Source: Actinomycetota bacterium
GTDB lineage: Bacteria > Actinomycetota > Thermoleophilia > Solirubrobacterales > 70-9
Assembly: GCA_018268695.1 (NCBI GenBank)
Contig: JAFDWD010000053.1
Span: 1 to 10,102, forward strand
Length of the DNA stretch: 10,102 nucleotides
Direction of reading: 5' to 3'
Positions 1 through 5,927 of the stretch are shown in pieces. How positions within the stretch are numbered: the stretch's first letter is position 1; the number at the start of each line of letters is the position of its first letter. A program made the position numbers and the translations under genes. The notes beneath the pieces are model-generated. The model worked only from the letters and a program-made list of their open reading frames with translations. It was not told the DNA's origin and made no database searches.

Positions 1-1
1 G

Positions 2-247
2 CTCTTCCACTACCGAACCGGCAACGACCAGATCGACCTCGTCCTCGAGGATCGCCCAGGAGCGATCGCCTGTCTTGAGGTCAAGGCGGCGGCAACGGTC
101 CGGGAACGAGACTGGAAGCCAATGGCGAAGATCCGGGATGCTCGCAGCGAGGACTTCCGCGCCGGGTTCCTCATTCATGCAGGCGCCCAGACCGTCCCGC
201 TCGGCGATCGACTCTGGGCGGTTCCGATCAGCGCTCTCTGGACATAA
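2..247 (+). CDS. C-terminal fragment of a DUF4143-type AAA ATPase (5' end outside window)
   Basis: The reading frame is open from the window edge and stops at TAA 245-247, giving 81 residues. It begins LFHYRTGNDQIDLVLEDR, continues with CLEVKAAATV, and ends GDRLWAVPISALWT. This is the typical end of the DUF4143 domain of ATP-binding proteins of the AAA_14/DUF4143 family. In that family the (E/Q)xD...(V/E)K pattern resembles a PD-(D/E)xK nuclease-like core. Here the first acidic position reads Q-I-D and the second element reads L-E-V-K, so D and EVK are kept. These are large (~400 aa) single-gene ATPases of unclear role, often found in accessory regions. The ATPase half lies to the left and cannot be inspected, so the fragment does not show whether the gene is intact. 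It converges on the toxin gene ending at 364. Confidence 0.85.
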   Translation, partial: LFHYRTGNDQIDLVLEDRPGAIACLEVKAAATVRERDWKPMAKIRDARSEDFRAGFLIHAGAQTVPLGDRLWAVPISALWT

Positions 248-363
248 CCGGGACGCCGCAGGCATCAAAGCCAAGCTCCATCGGATTGAAAGGACAAGGT
301 GCGTTGGCTTGGCAGGCGGACTTGCAGAAGCGATGCGACCGCCATGAGACCCGGAGCCGCTGA

Positions 364-621
364 TCAGCGATCGTAGGCCCGACCGCGAGGCAAGATCCGC
401 AGGACGATGATCACCTGGTTCCCGTCGTCGAAGCTAAAGCGGACGCGCCAGTCGCCGATCCGTAGACGCCACTGGACCGAATCTAGCTTGCGGATGTCGC
501 CGCTGCGCGGAGCGGTGATGAACCTGTCGAGCCCGTCCAGGATGCGCCGCTGAACCGGTCGATCTAGCCGCTTCAGATCACGCCGCGCTGACGGCATGAA
601 TCGCAGCGACCAGCCGGGCAT
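364..621 (-). CDS. RelE/ParE superfamily toxin (predicted mRNA-cleaving ribonuclease)
   Basis: This is an 85-aa basic protein, the usual length for RelE/ParE toxins. It begins MPGWSLRFMPSARRDLKRL, has a helix with QRRILDGLDRFI, then the beta core with KLDSVQWRLRIGDWRVRF and VIIVLRILPRGRAYDR at the C-terminus. The motif WRLRIGDWRVRF and the closing R-I-L-x-R-x-x-A-Y-D are hallmarks of the RelE/ParE fold. Known RelE members cleave mRNA in the ribosomal A site, while ParE members poison gyrase. The basic residues near the end fit a RelE-like RNase better, but this is inference. The ATG at 621-619 overlaps the antitoxin stop (TGATG), which implies translational coupling and decides the start. A TTG one codon upstream (624) is a weaker alternative. 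A perfect 12-bp palindrome, CGCTGATCAGCG (359-370), spans the stop codon. Confidence 0.9.
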   Translation of the reverse strand: MPGWSLRFMPSARRDLKRLDRPVQRRILDGLDRFITAPRSGDIRKLDSVQWRLRIGDWRVRFSFDDGNQVIIVLRILPRGRAYDR

Positions 622-866
622 CAATCGAGTTCGAGCTCAGCCCGCAAGTCGGCCGAGGAAATACCCTCACCTCTCCGGTAGGTAGACAACGCCTCATCCG
701 CGCCGGCGTCCTCATCGGAATCGGAGGGCTCGTCATCCAGCGGAGCGGCGGCCAGCGCTTGGAGCATGGGGTCATCGCGCCGACGCTCGACGATCATCAA
801 AGCGGCCTCGGCCTCCTGGTCCGACAACTCGTCGACCAGCTTATGGAGTCGCTCCTTCGTGGTCAT
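621..866 (-). CDS. Antitoxin partner of the RelE/ParE toxin
   Basis: This is an 81-aa acidic protein starting MTTKERLHKLVDELSDQEAE, then a helix (AALMIVERRRDDPMLQALAA), an acidic linker (PLDDEPSDSDEDAGADEA) and a C-terminal helix (GEGISSADLRAELELD). This short, helical, DNA-binding-domain-poor layout, with 'HKLVDELSxxEAEAAL' and a 'DDPxLxAL' segment, is typical of antitoxins placed just upstream of actinobacterial RelE genes. The C-terminal segment is expected to wrap and neutralise the toxin. The frame is open further upstream to 1001, but I place the start at ATG 866 because the conserved antitoxin N-terminus begins there and a -10 box (TACTAT, 873-878) lies 6 nt upstream, giving a leaderless transcript. 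It overlaps the toxin by one base, forming a bicistronic operon. Autoregulation is usual for this class but I see no clear operator. Confidence 0.88.
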   Translation of the reverse strand: MTTKERLHKLVDELSDQEAEAALMIVERRRDDPMLQALAAAPLDDEPSDSDEDAGADEALSTYRRGEGISSADLRAELELD

Positions 867-872
867 TGGCAG

Positions 873-878
873 ATAGTA
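873..878 (-). promoter_or_regulatory. -10 element of a leaderless promoter for the toxin-antitoxin operon
   Basis: On the minus strand the sequence reads TACTAT, then CTGCCA, then the ATG of the antitoxin. TANNNT ending 6 nt before the start codon is the usual layout of leaderless actinobacterial transcripts, and there is no Shine-Dalgarno sequence. I see no convincing -35 box at the usual distance. Confidence 0.5.
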
Positions 879-1037
879 ACGCCGACCAGATCTCAGCTGG
901 GTGGCATTTCGTCCCGCTTGGTCGACCACCGCGAGAGCCTCAGATGGTCGAAGTTCAAGATCGGACCTCTCCCCCAGGAAGCGCTTCGCGCCCAGGGGCA
1001 ACGGAGGTCAGGACGGACCGTCTTTAAGGAAGAGTGC

Positions 1038-1256
1038 CTATCCAAGGCACAAGATGTTGGCCAGGACTCCACAGCCGTGAATCACTAAGAGGACGCCCGC
1101 CGCGATGGTGAGAGCCAGCCAAGATATGTAGGCGCAGGTCTCGGCCCATTCGATCAAGAAAATTGCTCGACGATCCCGCACCTGAGGGCGGCGGATCCGC
1201 ATCATCCGGCGTGTAGCAGTCGGAGCTGGCGAGCTTCTACTAGTCGTCTCGACCAT
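1038..1256 (-). CDS. Possible small membrane protein, unrecognised
   Basis: This frame encodes 72 aa from ATG 1256: a basic N-terminal half (TRRMMRIRRPQVRDRRAIF), then a hydrophobic stretch (about residues 43-66) containing SWLALTIAAGVLLVIHG and VLANI. It reads as a single-pass membrane protein with a positive N-terminal (cytoplasmic) flank. I recognise no family. In-frame ATGs also exist upstream (1271, 1289), but these would overlap the TIR gene's promoter. No Shine-Dalgarno is visible. Support comes from the clear single TM, the head-to-head position with the TIR gene and the lack of any other gene at 867-1294. Against it are the short length and ordinary codon use. It could be chance. Confidence 0.35.
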   Translation of the reverse strand: MVETTSRSSPAPTATRRMMRIRRPQVRDRRAIFLIEWAETCAYISWLALTIAAGVLLVIHGCGVLANILCLG

Positions 1257-1294
1257 GGAGCCATGATGCATGGTGTAGCATAAGTGCACGATTT
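1257..1294. promoter_or_regulatory. Short divergent control region with a direct repeat at the TIR start codon
   Basis: Only 38 bp separate the possible small membrane gene (-) from the TIR gene (+). On the plus strand TAGCAT (1276-1281) could be a -10 box, giving a start of transcription near 1288 and a very short leader. The 8-bp repeat TGCACGAT occurs at 1285-1292 and 1296-1303; the second copy overlaps the TIR start codon (ATGCACGAT). ATGCAT (1266-1271) and GTGCAC (1284-1289) are small palindromes. Repeated boxes over a start site could be an operator, but this is inference from pattern alone. Confidence 0.3.
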
Positions 1295-2869
1295 ATGCAC
1301 GATCCTAGCTCGAAAAGCGCCCGAAACCTAGCCCAAACGATCGAAGACGGTCTCAGGAAATTGGCCAGAGTCGGAGATGTCGGGAGGCCAACTCTCATGT
1401 TCGAGATACCCGACACGCTCAACTCCCTCCAGCAGATGCGTGTGGTCGAGGAGGGCGAATCGCCGGTCCCGCTCCTCGCGAGAGCAATCGCAGGTTCCAT
1501 CTCAGAAATGCCCTCCCGAGACATGGAGGCCAGCGAAATACTTTTCGGCCTAACGGAAGCCGCCAATGGACGCCGGCTGGGCGAGCGACGAGAGCTCGCG
1601 GCGAAAGAACTCAATATCTCGGCCGGAACGTTCCGGAATCGCCACGAAGGCCGCCTGATCGAGGAACTCGCGCGCAGAATAGCTGCGCGACTTGCGCCTT
1701 CCGGGCATGTGGACGCGTCGCGTGTGCCTATCACGTCAGAGGCCGCGCTCGGTTTCTGGAGCTATGTCCATGAGGATGACTTGGGCGACGGAGGGCGGGT
1801 GCTTACACTAGCGGACGACCTTCGGGCCCAGTATCGGATGAGAACCGCAGAGGACCTCGTCCTCTTCATCGATCGAGAGTCAGCTAAGTGGGGAGAGAAA
1901 TGGAAGGAGCTGATCAGCGACGCGATCGCCGGAACGACTTTTTTCATCCCGATCATCACTCCGAGCTATTTCCGCAGCAACTCCTGCCGCCAAGAGCTTC
2001 TCAAGTTCGTCCGTGAGGCAGACAAGGCGGGCCTCGAGCGCCTACTGATGCCGGTCTACTGGATAACGGTCCCAGCGTTAGAGCGAGAAGGACCGGACGC
2101 CGAAGATGAAGCCATCGCCGCAATTGCGAGGCATCAATGGCGCGACCTAAGGGATGTCCGACTGGAGGATCGAAGCTCGTCCGTCTATCGAAAGTCCGTA
2201 AGTGCCCTGGCGGAAGAAATTGCGGAGCGGGCCTCCGAGGTAGCCGAAACCATCAACGACCTGCCGTCGGCAAGCGGCCAGGAGGACAGTCCGGCGAAAC
2301 CGCGCGACGACGACGGGGACGACGCGCCCGGACACCTCGAGCGGTTGATAGAGGGCGAAAGTGCGATGGAGTCCCTGACGAAGCTCATGGCGGGATTCGG
2401 AGAGGACATAGAGGTCATCGGGAATATGGCCAACGAGGCTGCTGGAGAACTGACTCAGGCTGCGAGTGACGGCCAGGGAACGAAGCGTGCTCTCGTGATT
2501 ACGGAGCGATTCGCAACCGAAATGTCAGTGCCGGCATCTCGGATGCAAGAGCGTGGGGCGGAGTTCGCCCGGCTACTCGTCTTGTTGGACCGGGGAATGC
2601 AAACGCAGTTGGATCTGATCGAAGCGAGCGGCTCACCCGATTCGGATCAACGGGACTCGCTGCGAGCAATTGAAGAGATGGCGGGCACCGCAGACCAGGC
2701 ACTGGACGCTCTCCAAGAACTAATCGAAAGCATCGAGCCCACTGCAAAGTTGTCCCGGTCGCTCCGTGCGCCTATTCGCCAGATGAAAGCCGGACTACAA
2801 AGTGTCATCGACGGACGAGCCCTGATGTCGGAGTGGGGCGCTCGTGCGCGGGCGATGCGTCCGGCGTAG
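1295..2869 (+). CDS. TIR-domain protein with N-terminal helical module and long helical C-terminus (putative defence NADase)
   Basis: This is a 524-aa protein in three parts. Residues ~80-132 (NGRRLGERRELAAKELNISA, then TFRNRHE and LIEELARRIAARL) form an HTH-like helical module that I associate with N-termini of actinobacterial TIR and other signalling proteins. Residues ~150-320 form a TIR domain: GFWSYVHEDD (strand A/box 1), DLVLFIDRES and WGEKW (BB-loop region), FFIPIITPSYFRSNSC, then the C-x-x-E motif whose E234 matches the catalytic glutamate of NAD+-cleaving TIR domains. Residues ~345-515 are predicted almost wholly helical, after an acidic linker (RDDDGDDAP), and probably sense or oligomerise. 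Bacterial TIR proteins usually consume NAD+ or make a signal molecule on phage infection; that role here is inferred. The start is ATG 1295: an in-frame stop at 1241-1243 and no ATG/GTG/TTG in between exclude a longer form. No Shine-Dalgarno is seen. It appears to be a single-gene unit. Confidence 0.9.
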   Translation: MHDPSSKSARNLAQTIEDGLRKLARVGDVGRPTLMFEIPDTLNSLQQMRVVEEGESPVPLLARAIAGSISEMPSRDMEASEILFGLTEAANGRRLGERRELAAKELNISAGTFRNRHEGRLIEELARRIAARLAPSGHVDASRVPITSEAALGFWSYVHEDDLGDGGRVLTLADDLRAQYRMRTAEDLVLFIDRESAKWGEKWKELISDAIAGTTFFIPIITPSYFRSNSCRQELLKFVREADKAGLERLLMPVYWITVPALEREGPDAEDEAIAAIARHQWRDLRDVRLEDRSSSVYRKSVSALAEEIAERASEVAETINDLPSASGQEDSPAKPRDDDGDDAPGHLERLIEGESAMESLTKLMAGFGEDIEVIGNMANEAAGELTQAASDGQGTKRALVITERFATEMSVPASRMQERGAEFARLLVLLDRGMQTQLDLIEASGSPDSDQRDSLRAIEEMAGTADQALDALQELIESIEPTAKLSRSLRAPIRQMKAGLQSVIDGRALMSEWGARARAMRPA

Positions 2870-3696
2870 CAGAGGAACCCGGCCGCATTAGGTGTCTCGA
2901 TTAGCGAGCTGGCAAAGCTCTCGGAGAAGCACGAATAGCCCTAGCCCGCCTCCGCGAAATGAGACACGGATGCGACACGAAGTCACCAGAACGCATCTCC
3001 GACCTGAGACCGAAGACTTGGCTCTGCACCGGACCTCACCGGCACTGTCCGGAACTGCGAAGAATGCGCCCGACCAGATTCGAACTGGCGACCTTCGGCT
3101 TGAAAGACCAAGACGACTGCGGCGGATCTCGGCTTGACAAGGCGGGATCCGCCCATTCCATTTCCGAAGGGACCGGCAAAGGGACCGAATCGAAGGGCTT
3201 CCCATCGGACCGGAATGCGAGGTCGAGTTCGACCCGGCCCGCCATCCTGCGCCGCGTGGCGCCAATGATGCCAGCGCACCAGCATCTTGCTCGCCGCGAC
3301 TGAGGGACGCCGCCGAGGAGGACGCCCGAGCCGCTCGTTGGCCGGCTCAGCATGGAGGTGCCCGTCTGGTCGCCAGCCACCGGTGACCTCGCTCATGGCT
3401 GCCAGCAGCGGCGGCCATCTCGGCGTCCTCGCTCCGTAGAAGTCCACAAGCTCCAGGTAGGGGATCGTTCGTGTAGCTAGGGCGTCCTCCTGCCAGCGCA
3501 GGCGCCGTCTGTGATGACCAACAAATGGGTATCCAGGTCGCATCCGATTGGATGGCTACCTTCGAGACCCAGATGCGGTTCCTAATGAGAACGCTCTGGC
3601 ATCCAGGAGTTCGTCCGCGTGCTCCGATCGAGTTTCGTCGCGCGACTACGATTTGCTTGGTAGGGTGGCGGACCGCTCGCGTACCGATCGCCTGCC
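2870..3696. other. Gene-poor 827-bp stretch, probable recombination scar
   Basis: Several frames are open here on both strands, but their translations are arginine/proline/serine-rich, low in hydrophobic core and without any family signature, as expected for antisense or chance frames in GC-rich DNA. One minus-strand frame even translates the tRNA remnant into the peptide GRQFESGRAH, a known artefact of tRNA 3' ends. The only firm content is the tRNA 3' fragment at 3065-3111. An inverted repeat, CCGGAC/GTCCGG (3029-3034 and 3047-3052), lies just beyond the 3' side of that fragment. Near the right end, TACGAT (3647-3652) or TAGGGT (3661-3666) could serve as -10 boxes for the next gene, without a clear -35. 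Confidence 0.55.
3065..3111 (-). other. 3' fragment of a tRNA gene (positions 27-73), probable attachment-site remnant
   Basis: On the minus strand the sequence contains GCCAG-TTCGAAT-CTGGT, a full T-arm with the invariant TTCGAAT loop. It is preceded by the variable loop AGGTC and followed by the acceptor 3' strand CGGGCGC and discriminator A. Upstream, TTGGT-CTTTCAA-GCCGA folds as an anticodon arm with two G-U pairs, so standard positions 27 to 73 fit exactly in 47 nt. Neither a D-arm nor the matching 5' acceptor strand GCGCCCG lies in front, so the gene is incomplete. tRNA 3' halves left alone in this way are typical att products of tyrosine-integrase elements, which use the anticodon-to-3'-end segment as crossover. 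The parent isotype cannot be fixed because the anticodon arm looks altered (the loop would read UUC). By the usual geometry the intact tRNA and the element would lie to the right. Confidence 0.7.
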
Positions 3697-4602
3697 ATGT
3701 CAAGTCAAACCAGAACTGCCTCTCGGGCTGCCGCCAAGAAGAAGAAGTCCTCTCGGTCGGCCAAGCACCGGGACAGCGACCGGTCCGCGATGGACCGGTA
3801 CTCGCGCAAATTGCCGTATCACCACGACGAAGAGATCGAAATTGAGCAGGTCCGATCCGGTGATCACGCCAAACCGAAACACCGACGCACGCTGTATTCA
3901 CTTGGGCTTAAAGGCGTCGGCGATACCTCGATCATCAAATTCGACGACGCCAAGGCCGGAGAGCTCCACTCGGTCGGCCACTTGGTCAAGGTCCTCACGG
4001 CGCCATCCAGGAGGCCGCACCCGACGAAACCCCGAAGGGTTCGGGCTGAGAAAACCAAAGAGGTCGACTCACGCAAGGAGGAGGTGAAGGCGGTGACCGT
4101 GACTACGTACATCTCCAGCGGAGGCGACTCCCAGATCCTCGGAGTCAAGGGCGGTGGTCTCTTCCGAATCGAGATCCAAGAAGGTGGATTCGCACTGATG
4201 TGGCCTTCGCCGCTCAGCTTCAACGACTTTCTGGCGATGGCCCGCGAACTTTGGTGGCCTGAGGATGACGGGCGGGTTTCGATCTTCCCGAACGAGGGGG
4301 AACCGATCCTCGATCAACCGGTGAGTTCCCTCTCCGAGTCCGACGGGACTGGCGAAAGCCCAGGGTTCGTGCGGATCGATTTCAAGGATCGCTCCCTGAC
4401 CTGGGCCGACGACTACGAGGACCCCGACCGAGTCCCCGACGCCGACCCCTTCCGCCCGAGCGGTGTTCACGAGGTGTCCGTCGCAGGGACGAACTTCGAT
4501 CGTGAAAACATCGCGAAGCTCCTCCGAAAGACGGCGACCGAGCCTCTCGCGGAACTGTCCAAGCAGCTGATGGCGAGCGCGGCCGAGACGCTGGAACAGT
4601 AG
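3697..4602 (+). CDS. Protein with ribosomal-protein L30 (uL30)-like domain fused to an unknown C-terminal domain
   Basis: This is a 301-aa protein. The first ~32 residues are very basic (RAAAKKKKSSRSAKHR), like an RNA- or DNA-binding tail. Residues ~47-101 resemble ribosomal protein L30: IEIEQVRSGDHAKPKHRRTL followed by YSLGLKGVGDTSI, then DDAKAGELHSVGHLVKV. E. coli L30, as I remember it, has the same landmarks in the same order and spacing (I-x-I-x-Q-x-R-S, P-K-H-x-x-T-L, L-G-L, G-x-T, V-K-V); a by-eye gapless alignment gives roughly 20 identities over ~55 positions. Residues ~130-300 are unrecognised: a beta-rich part with AVTVTTYIS and GGGLFRIEIQEGGFALMWPS, an acidic segment (WADDYEDPDRVPDADPF) and a helical end. 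True L30 is ~60 aa, so this is not the ribosomal gene itself. ATG 3697 lacks a Shine-Dalgarno; ATG 3790 is a possible shorter start that would keep the L30-like domain. First gene of a three-gene cassette (7-nt gap to the next). Confidence 0.8.
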   Translation: MSSQTRTASRAAAKKKKSSRSAKHRDSDRSAMDRYSRKLPYHHDEEIEIEQVRSGDHAKPKHRRTLYSLGLKGVGDTSIIKFDDAKAGELHSVGHLVKVLTAPSRRPHPTKPRRVRAEKTKEVDSRKEEVKAVTVTTYISSGGDSQILGVKGGGLFRIEIQEGGFALMWPSPLSFNDFLAMARELWWPEDDGRVSIFPNEGEPILDQPVSSLSESDGTGESPGFVRIDFKDRSLTWADDYEDPDRVPDADPFRPSGVHEVSVAGTNFDRENIAKLLRKTATEPLAELSKQLMASAAETLEQ

Positions 4603-4609
4603 GCGGATC

Positions 4610-5047
4610 GTGAGTGAGATTTCGGAAAAGGCCCACCAGGGCGTGCGGTCGATCGTGGCTCGCGGGAACGTGATCAGGAATCTCGTTAGCGACGTCGACC
4701 CCGCAGAGATTGGCCACATCAAACCGAGCGACCACAAGGTGACGGTCACGACGTGGCTGACCATCGAGGTCGAAGTCGAGGTCACCGCCGCGGGTAAAAG
4801 TGACGAGACCTTCCTCTTCAACAATGACGAGGACTATTGGAGGGGAACCTGCACTATTGGCGGTCACTCATCCCCAGAGGCCAATCGGACCGATTTTCCG
4901 AACAAGGTGAAGGCGCATCCGAAGTTCGACCCGGCCGCCAGGGGCAACAGCCCTGGCGTCAACGTCAGTACCAAAGTCCGGTTCAACAAAGGCCGATGGA
5001 CGGACGATGCCTCCCTGGTTCATCCGGTACGGATCGACCCCCGCTAA
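4610..5047 (+). CDS. Unknown 145-aa protein, second gene of the uL30-like cassette
   Basis: I do not recognise this protein. It starts at GTG 4610 with a weak purine-rich AGGCGG (4601-4606) very close upstream, 7 nt after the previous stop; no better in-frame ATG is available. The N-terminal ~35 residues look helical (EKAHQGVRSIVARGNVIRNL). A beta-rich core follows: HKVTVTTWLTIEVEVEVTAA, FLFNNDEDYWRGTCTIGGHS, then a C-terminal part with NVSTKVRFNKGRW. There is no signal peptide or membrane segment, so it is probably cytoplasmic. The motif V-T-V-T-T-(W/Y) is shared with residues ~133-138 of the preceding protein, which may reflect a related domain or chance. The tight spacing with both neighbours supports co-transcription and a joint function. 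Confidence 0.75.
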   Translation: MSEISEKAHQGVRSIVARGNVIRNLVSDVDPAEIGHIKPSDHKVTVTTWLTIEVEVEVTAAGKSDETFLFNNDEDYWRGTCTIGGHSSPEANRTDFPNKVKAHPKFDPAARGNSPGVNVSTKVRFNKGRWTDDASLVHPVRIDPR

Positions 5048-5056
5048 GCGCTCAGG

Positions 5057-5557
5057 ATGACGCCGTTTCAAGCGGCCGCCCCGTTCCTGCTCACTGCCGT
5101 GATCCTGGGGGTCGGTGCCCTGGTGACCGGCCTCGCCTTGGACGTCGTCGTAGAGAAGAGGTACAGGTCGCGCTTCGACAAGATTCCACTCGAACATCAA
5201 GTCGTGGAAATGAACCCCGCGGTCATCCGGAGCTTCTTCCTGTGGGCCATCGATGCCTCGCAGATACTCGTTATCGCGCTGGGCCCTGCCGTCGGCCTCA
5301 TCTTTCTGATCGGTGACGCCGGGCCGGCTCTGATCGCTGTGTACACGGTCGTCCTAGTGATGGCGCTCGGGGCCTCCGTCCGGTTCATTAGGAAGGTCAA
5401 TCCAACCGACTACGGACCGGTGGTCATCGGTGGGCAGGAAAGCCGCATCTCGAAGCTGCTGAGGAGATGGCCTTGGCTGACCGCGGTCCCCCTCGCCGGC
5501 ATCCTCCTGAATCTCGTCGCGGCGGCGATCGCCGCCGGCATCGTGCTCTTGTCATAG
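5057..5557 (+). CDS. Four-helix integral membrane protein, third gene of the uL30-like cassette
   Basis: This 166-aa protein has four predicted membrane helices: about residues 8-31 (FLLTAVILGVGALVTGLA), 68-86 (ILVIALGPAVGLIFLIG), 90-109 (ALIAVYTVVLVMALGAS) and 141-165 (PLAGILLNLVAAAIAAGIVL). Short loops between them include KRYRSRFDKIPLEHQVVEMN (34-53) and RKVNPTDYG (112-120). Positive residues cluster in the first and third loops, placing those in the cytoplasm with both ends outside. I know no family with this layout. ATG 5057 is 9 nt after the previous stop with only a weak CAGG upstream. In many defence systems the terminal membrane protein is the effector (pore or membrane disruption); applying that here is inference from gene order only. 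It ends the cassette; no clear terminator follows. Confidence 0.8.
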   Translation: MTPFQAAAPFLLTAVILGVGALVTGLALDVVVEKRYRSRFDKIPLEHQVVEMNPAVIRSFFLWAIDASQILVIALGPAVGLIFLIGDAGPALIAVYTVVLVMALGASVRFIRKVNPTDYGPVVIGGQESRISKLLRRWPWLTAVPLAGILLNLVAAAIAAGIVLLS

Positions 5558-5927
5558 GCGTACGACCCCAGCGACATTGTTCAACTCGGTGAGCCAGATC
5601 CGGGCGATCTGTGGCCGAGGGAGCCGTGCGGTCGACTGCGACCGCCCTCGCCACGTCCCCCGCCATCCTGCAAGCCTAGAGGCCGGGGGGCGGAACCTGG
5701 GCCGCGAATCGTCGGGCCGCCGCCGGGAGGGGCCTGGGGAGCGACTGCGCCGCGTGGTGTTGCTCAACGTCGAGCGAATCGCCCGGCGTCGCCTTCCGAG
5801 GAGCCGGGGAGCGCACCTGCGGTCGAGCACACCTTGGCCCCTAGTCTGGTCGGGCGCATTCCGGTTCTCGCAGTCCGATGCGGTCAGACGGCTCTGGCCC
5901 AGGCGCAGGACCGGCTAGCGTCACGGC
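5558..5927. other. 370-bp intergenic stretch without a convincing gene
   Basis: GC-rich sequence with open frames on both strands whose translations are almost entirely R/P/S/G-rich and show no family signature. I see no stem with a T-run that would serve as a terminator for the upstream cassette, no repeat unit and no RNA gene. The last ~15 bases hold the promoter of the next gene. It may be an eroded gene or a spacer between two independently acquired units. Confidence 0.4.
5916..5921 (+). promoter_or_regulatory. -10 element of a leaderless promoter for the HEPN-like gene
   Basis: TAGCGT is followed by CACGGC and then the ATG at 5928, so the box ends 6 nt before the start codon. No Shine-Dalgarno precedes the ATG. 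This is the same geometry as the antitoxin promoter in this window (TACTAT, 6 nt, ATG), which supports both calls and the chosen start. No clear -35 box is seen. Confidence 0.5.

Noticed and set aside
271..312. Inverted repeat GCCAAGC / GCTTGGC between two convergent genes
   Set aside because: Seven-base arms around a ~28-nt loop with no T-run do not support an intrinsic terminator.
359..370. Perfect palindrome CGCTGATCAGCG at the toxin stop codon
   Set aside because: Too short and without a loop or T-run to be a terminator. The core GCTGATCAGCG recurs inside the TIR coding sequence near 1909, so chance is likely.
3065..3140. A complete tRNA gene
   Set aside because: The T-arm, acceptor 3' strand and a wobble-rich anticodon arm are present, but no D-arm and no GCGCCCG 5' acceptor strand precede them.
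2983..3543. Minus-strand open frame of about 186 codons
   Set aside because: It translates the tRNA 3' fragment into GRQFESGRAH, a typical artefact peptide, and is otherwise R/P/G-rich without domain character.
4069..4824. Long open frame on the minus strand (about 250 codons)
   Set aside because: It is antisense to the uL30-like gene and the next gene, which have consistent domain content; its translation shows no family signature. High GC makes long antisense frames common.
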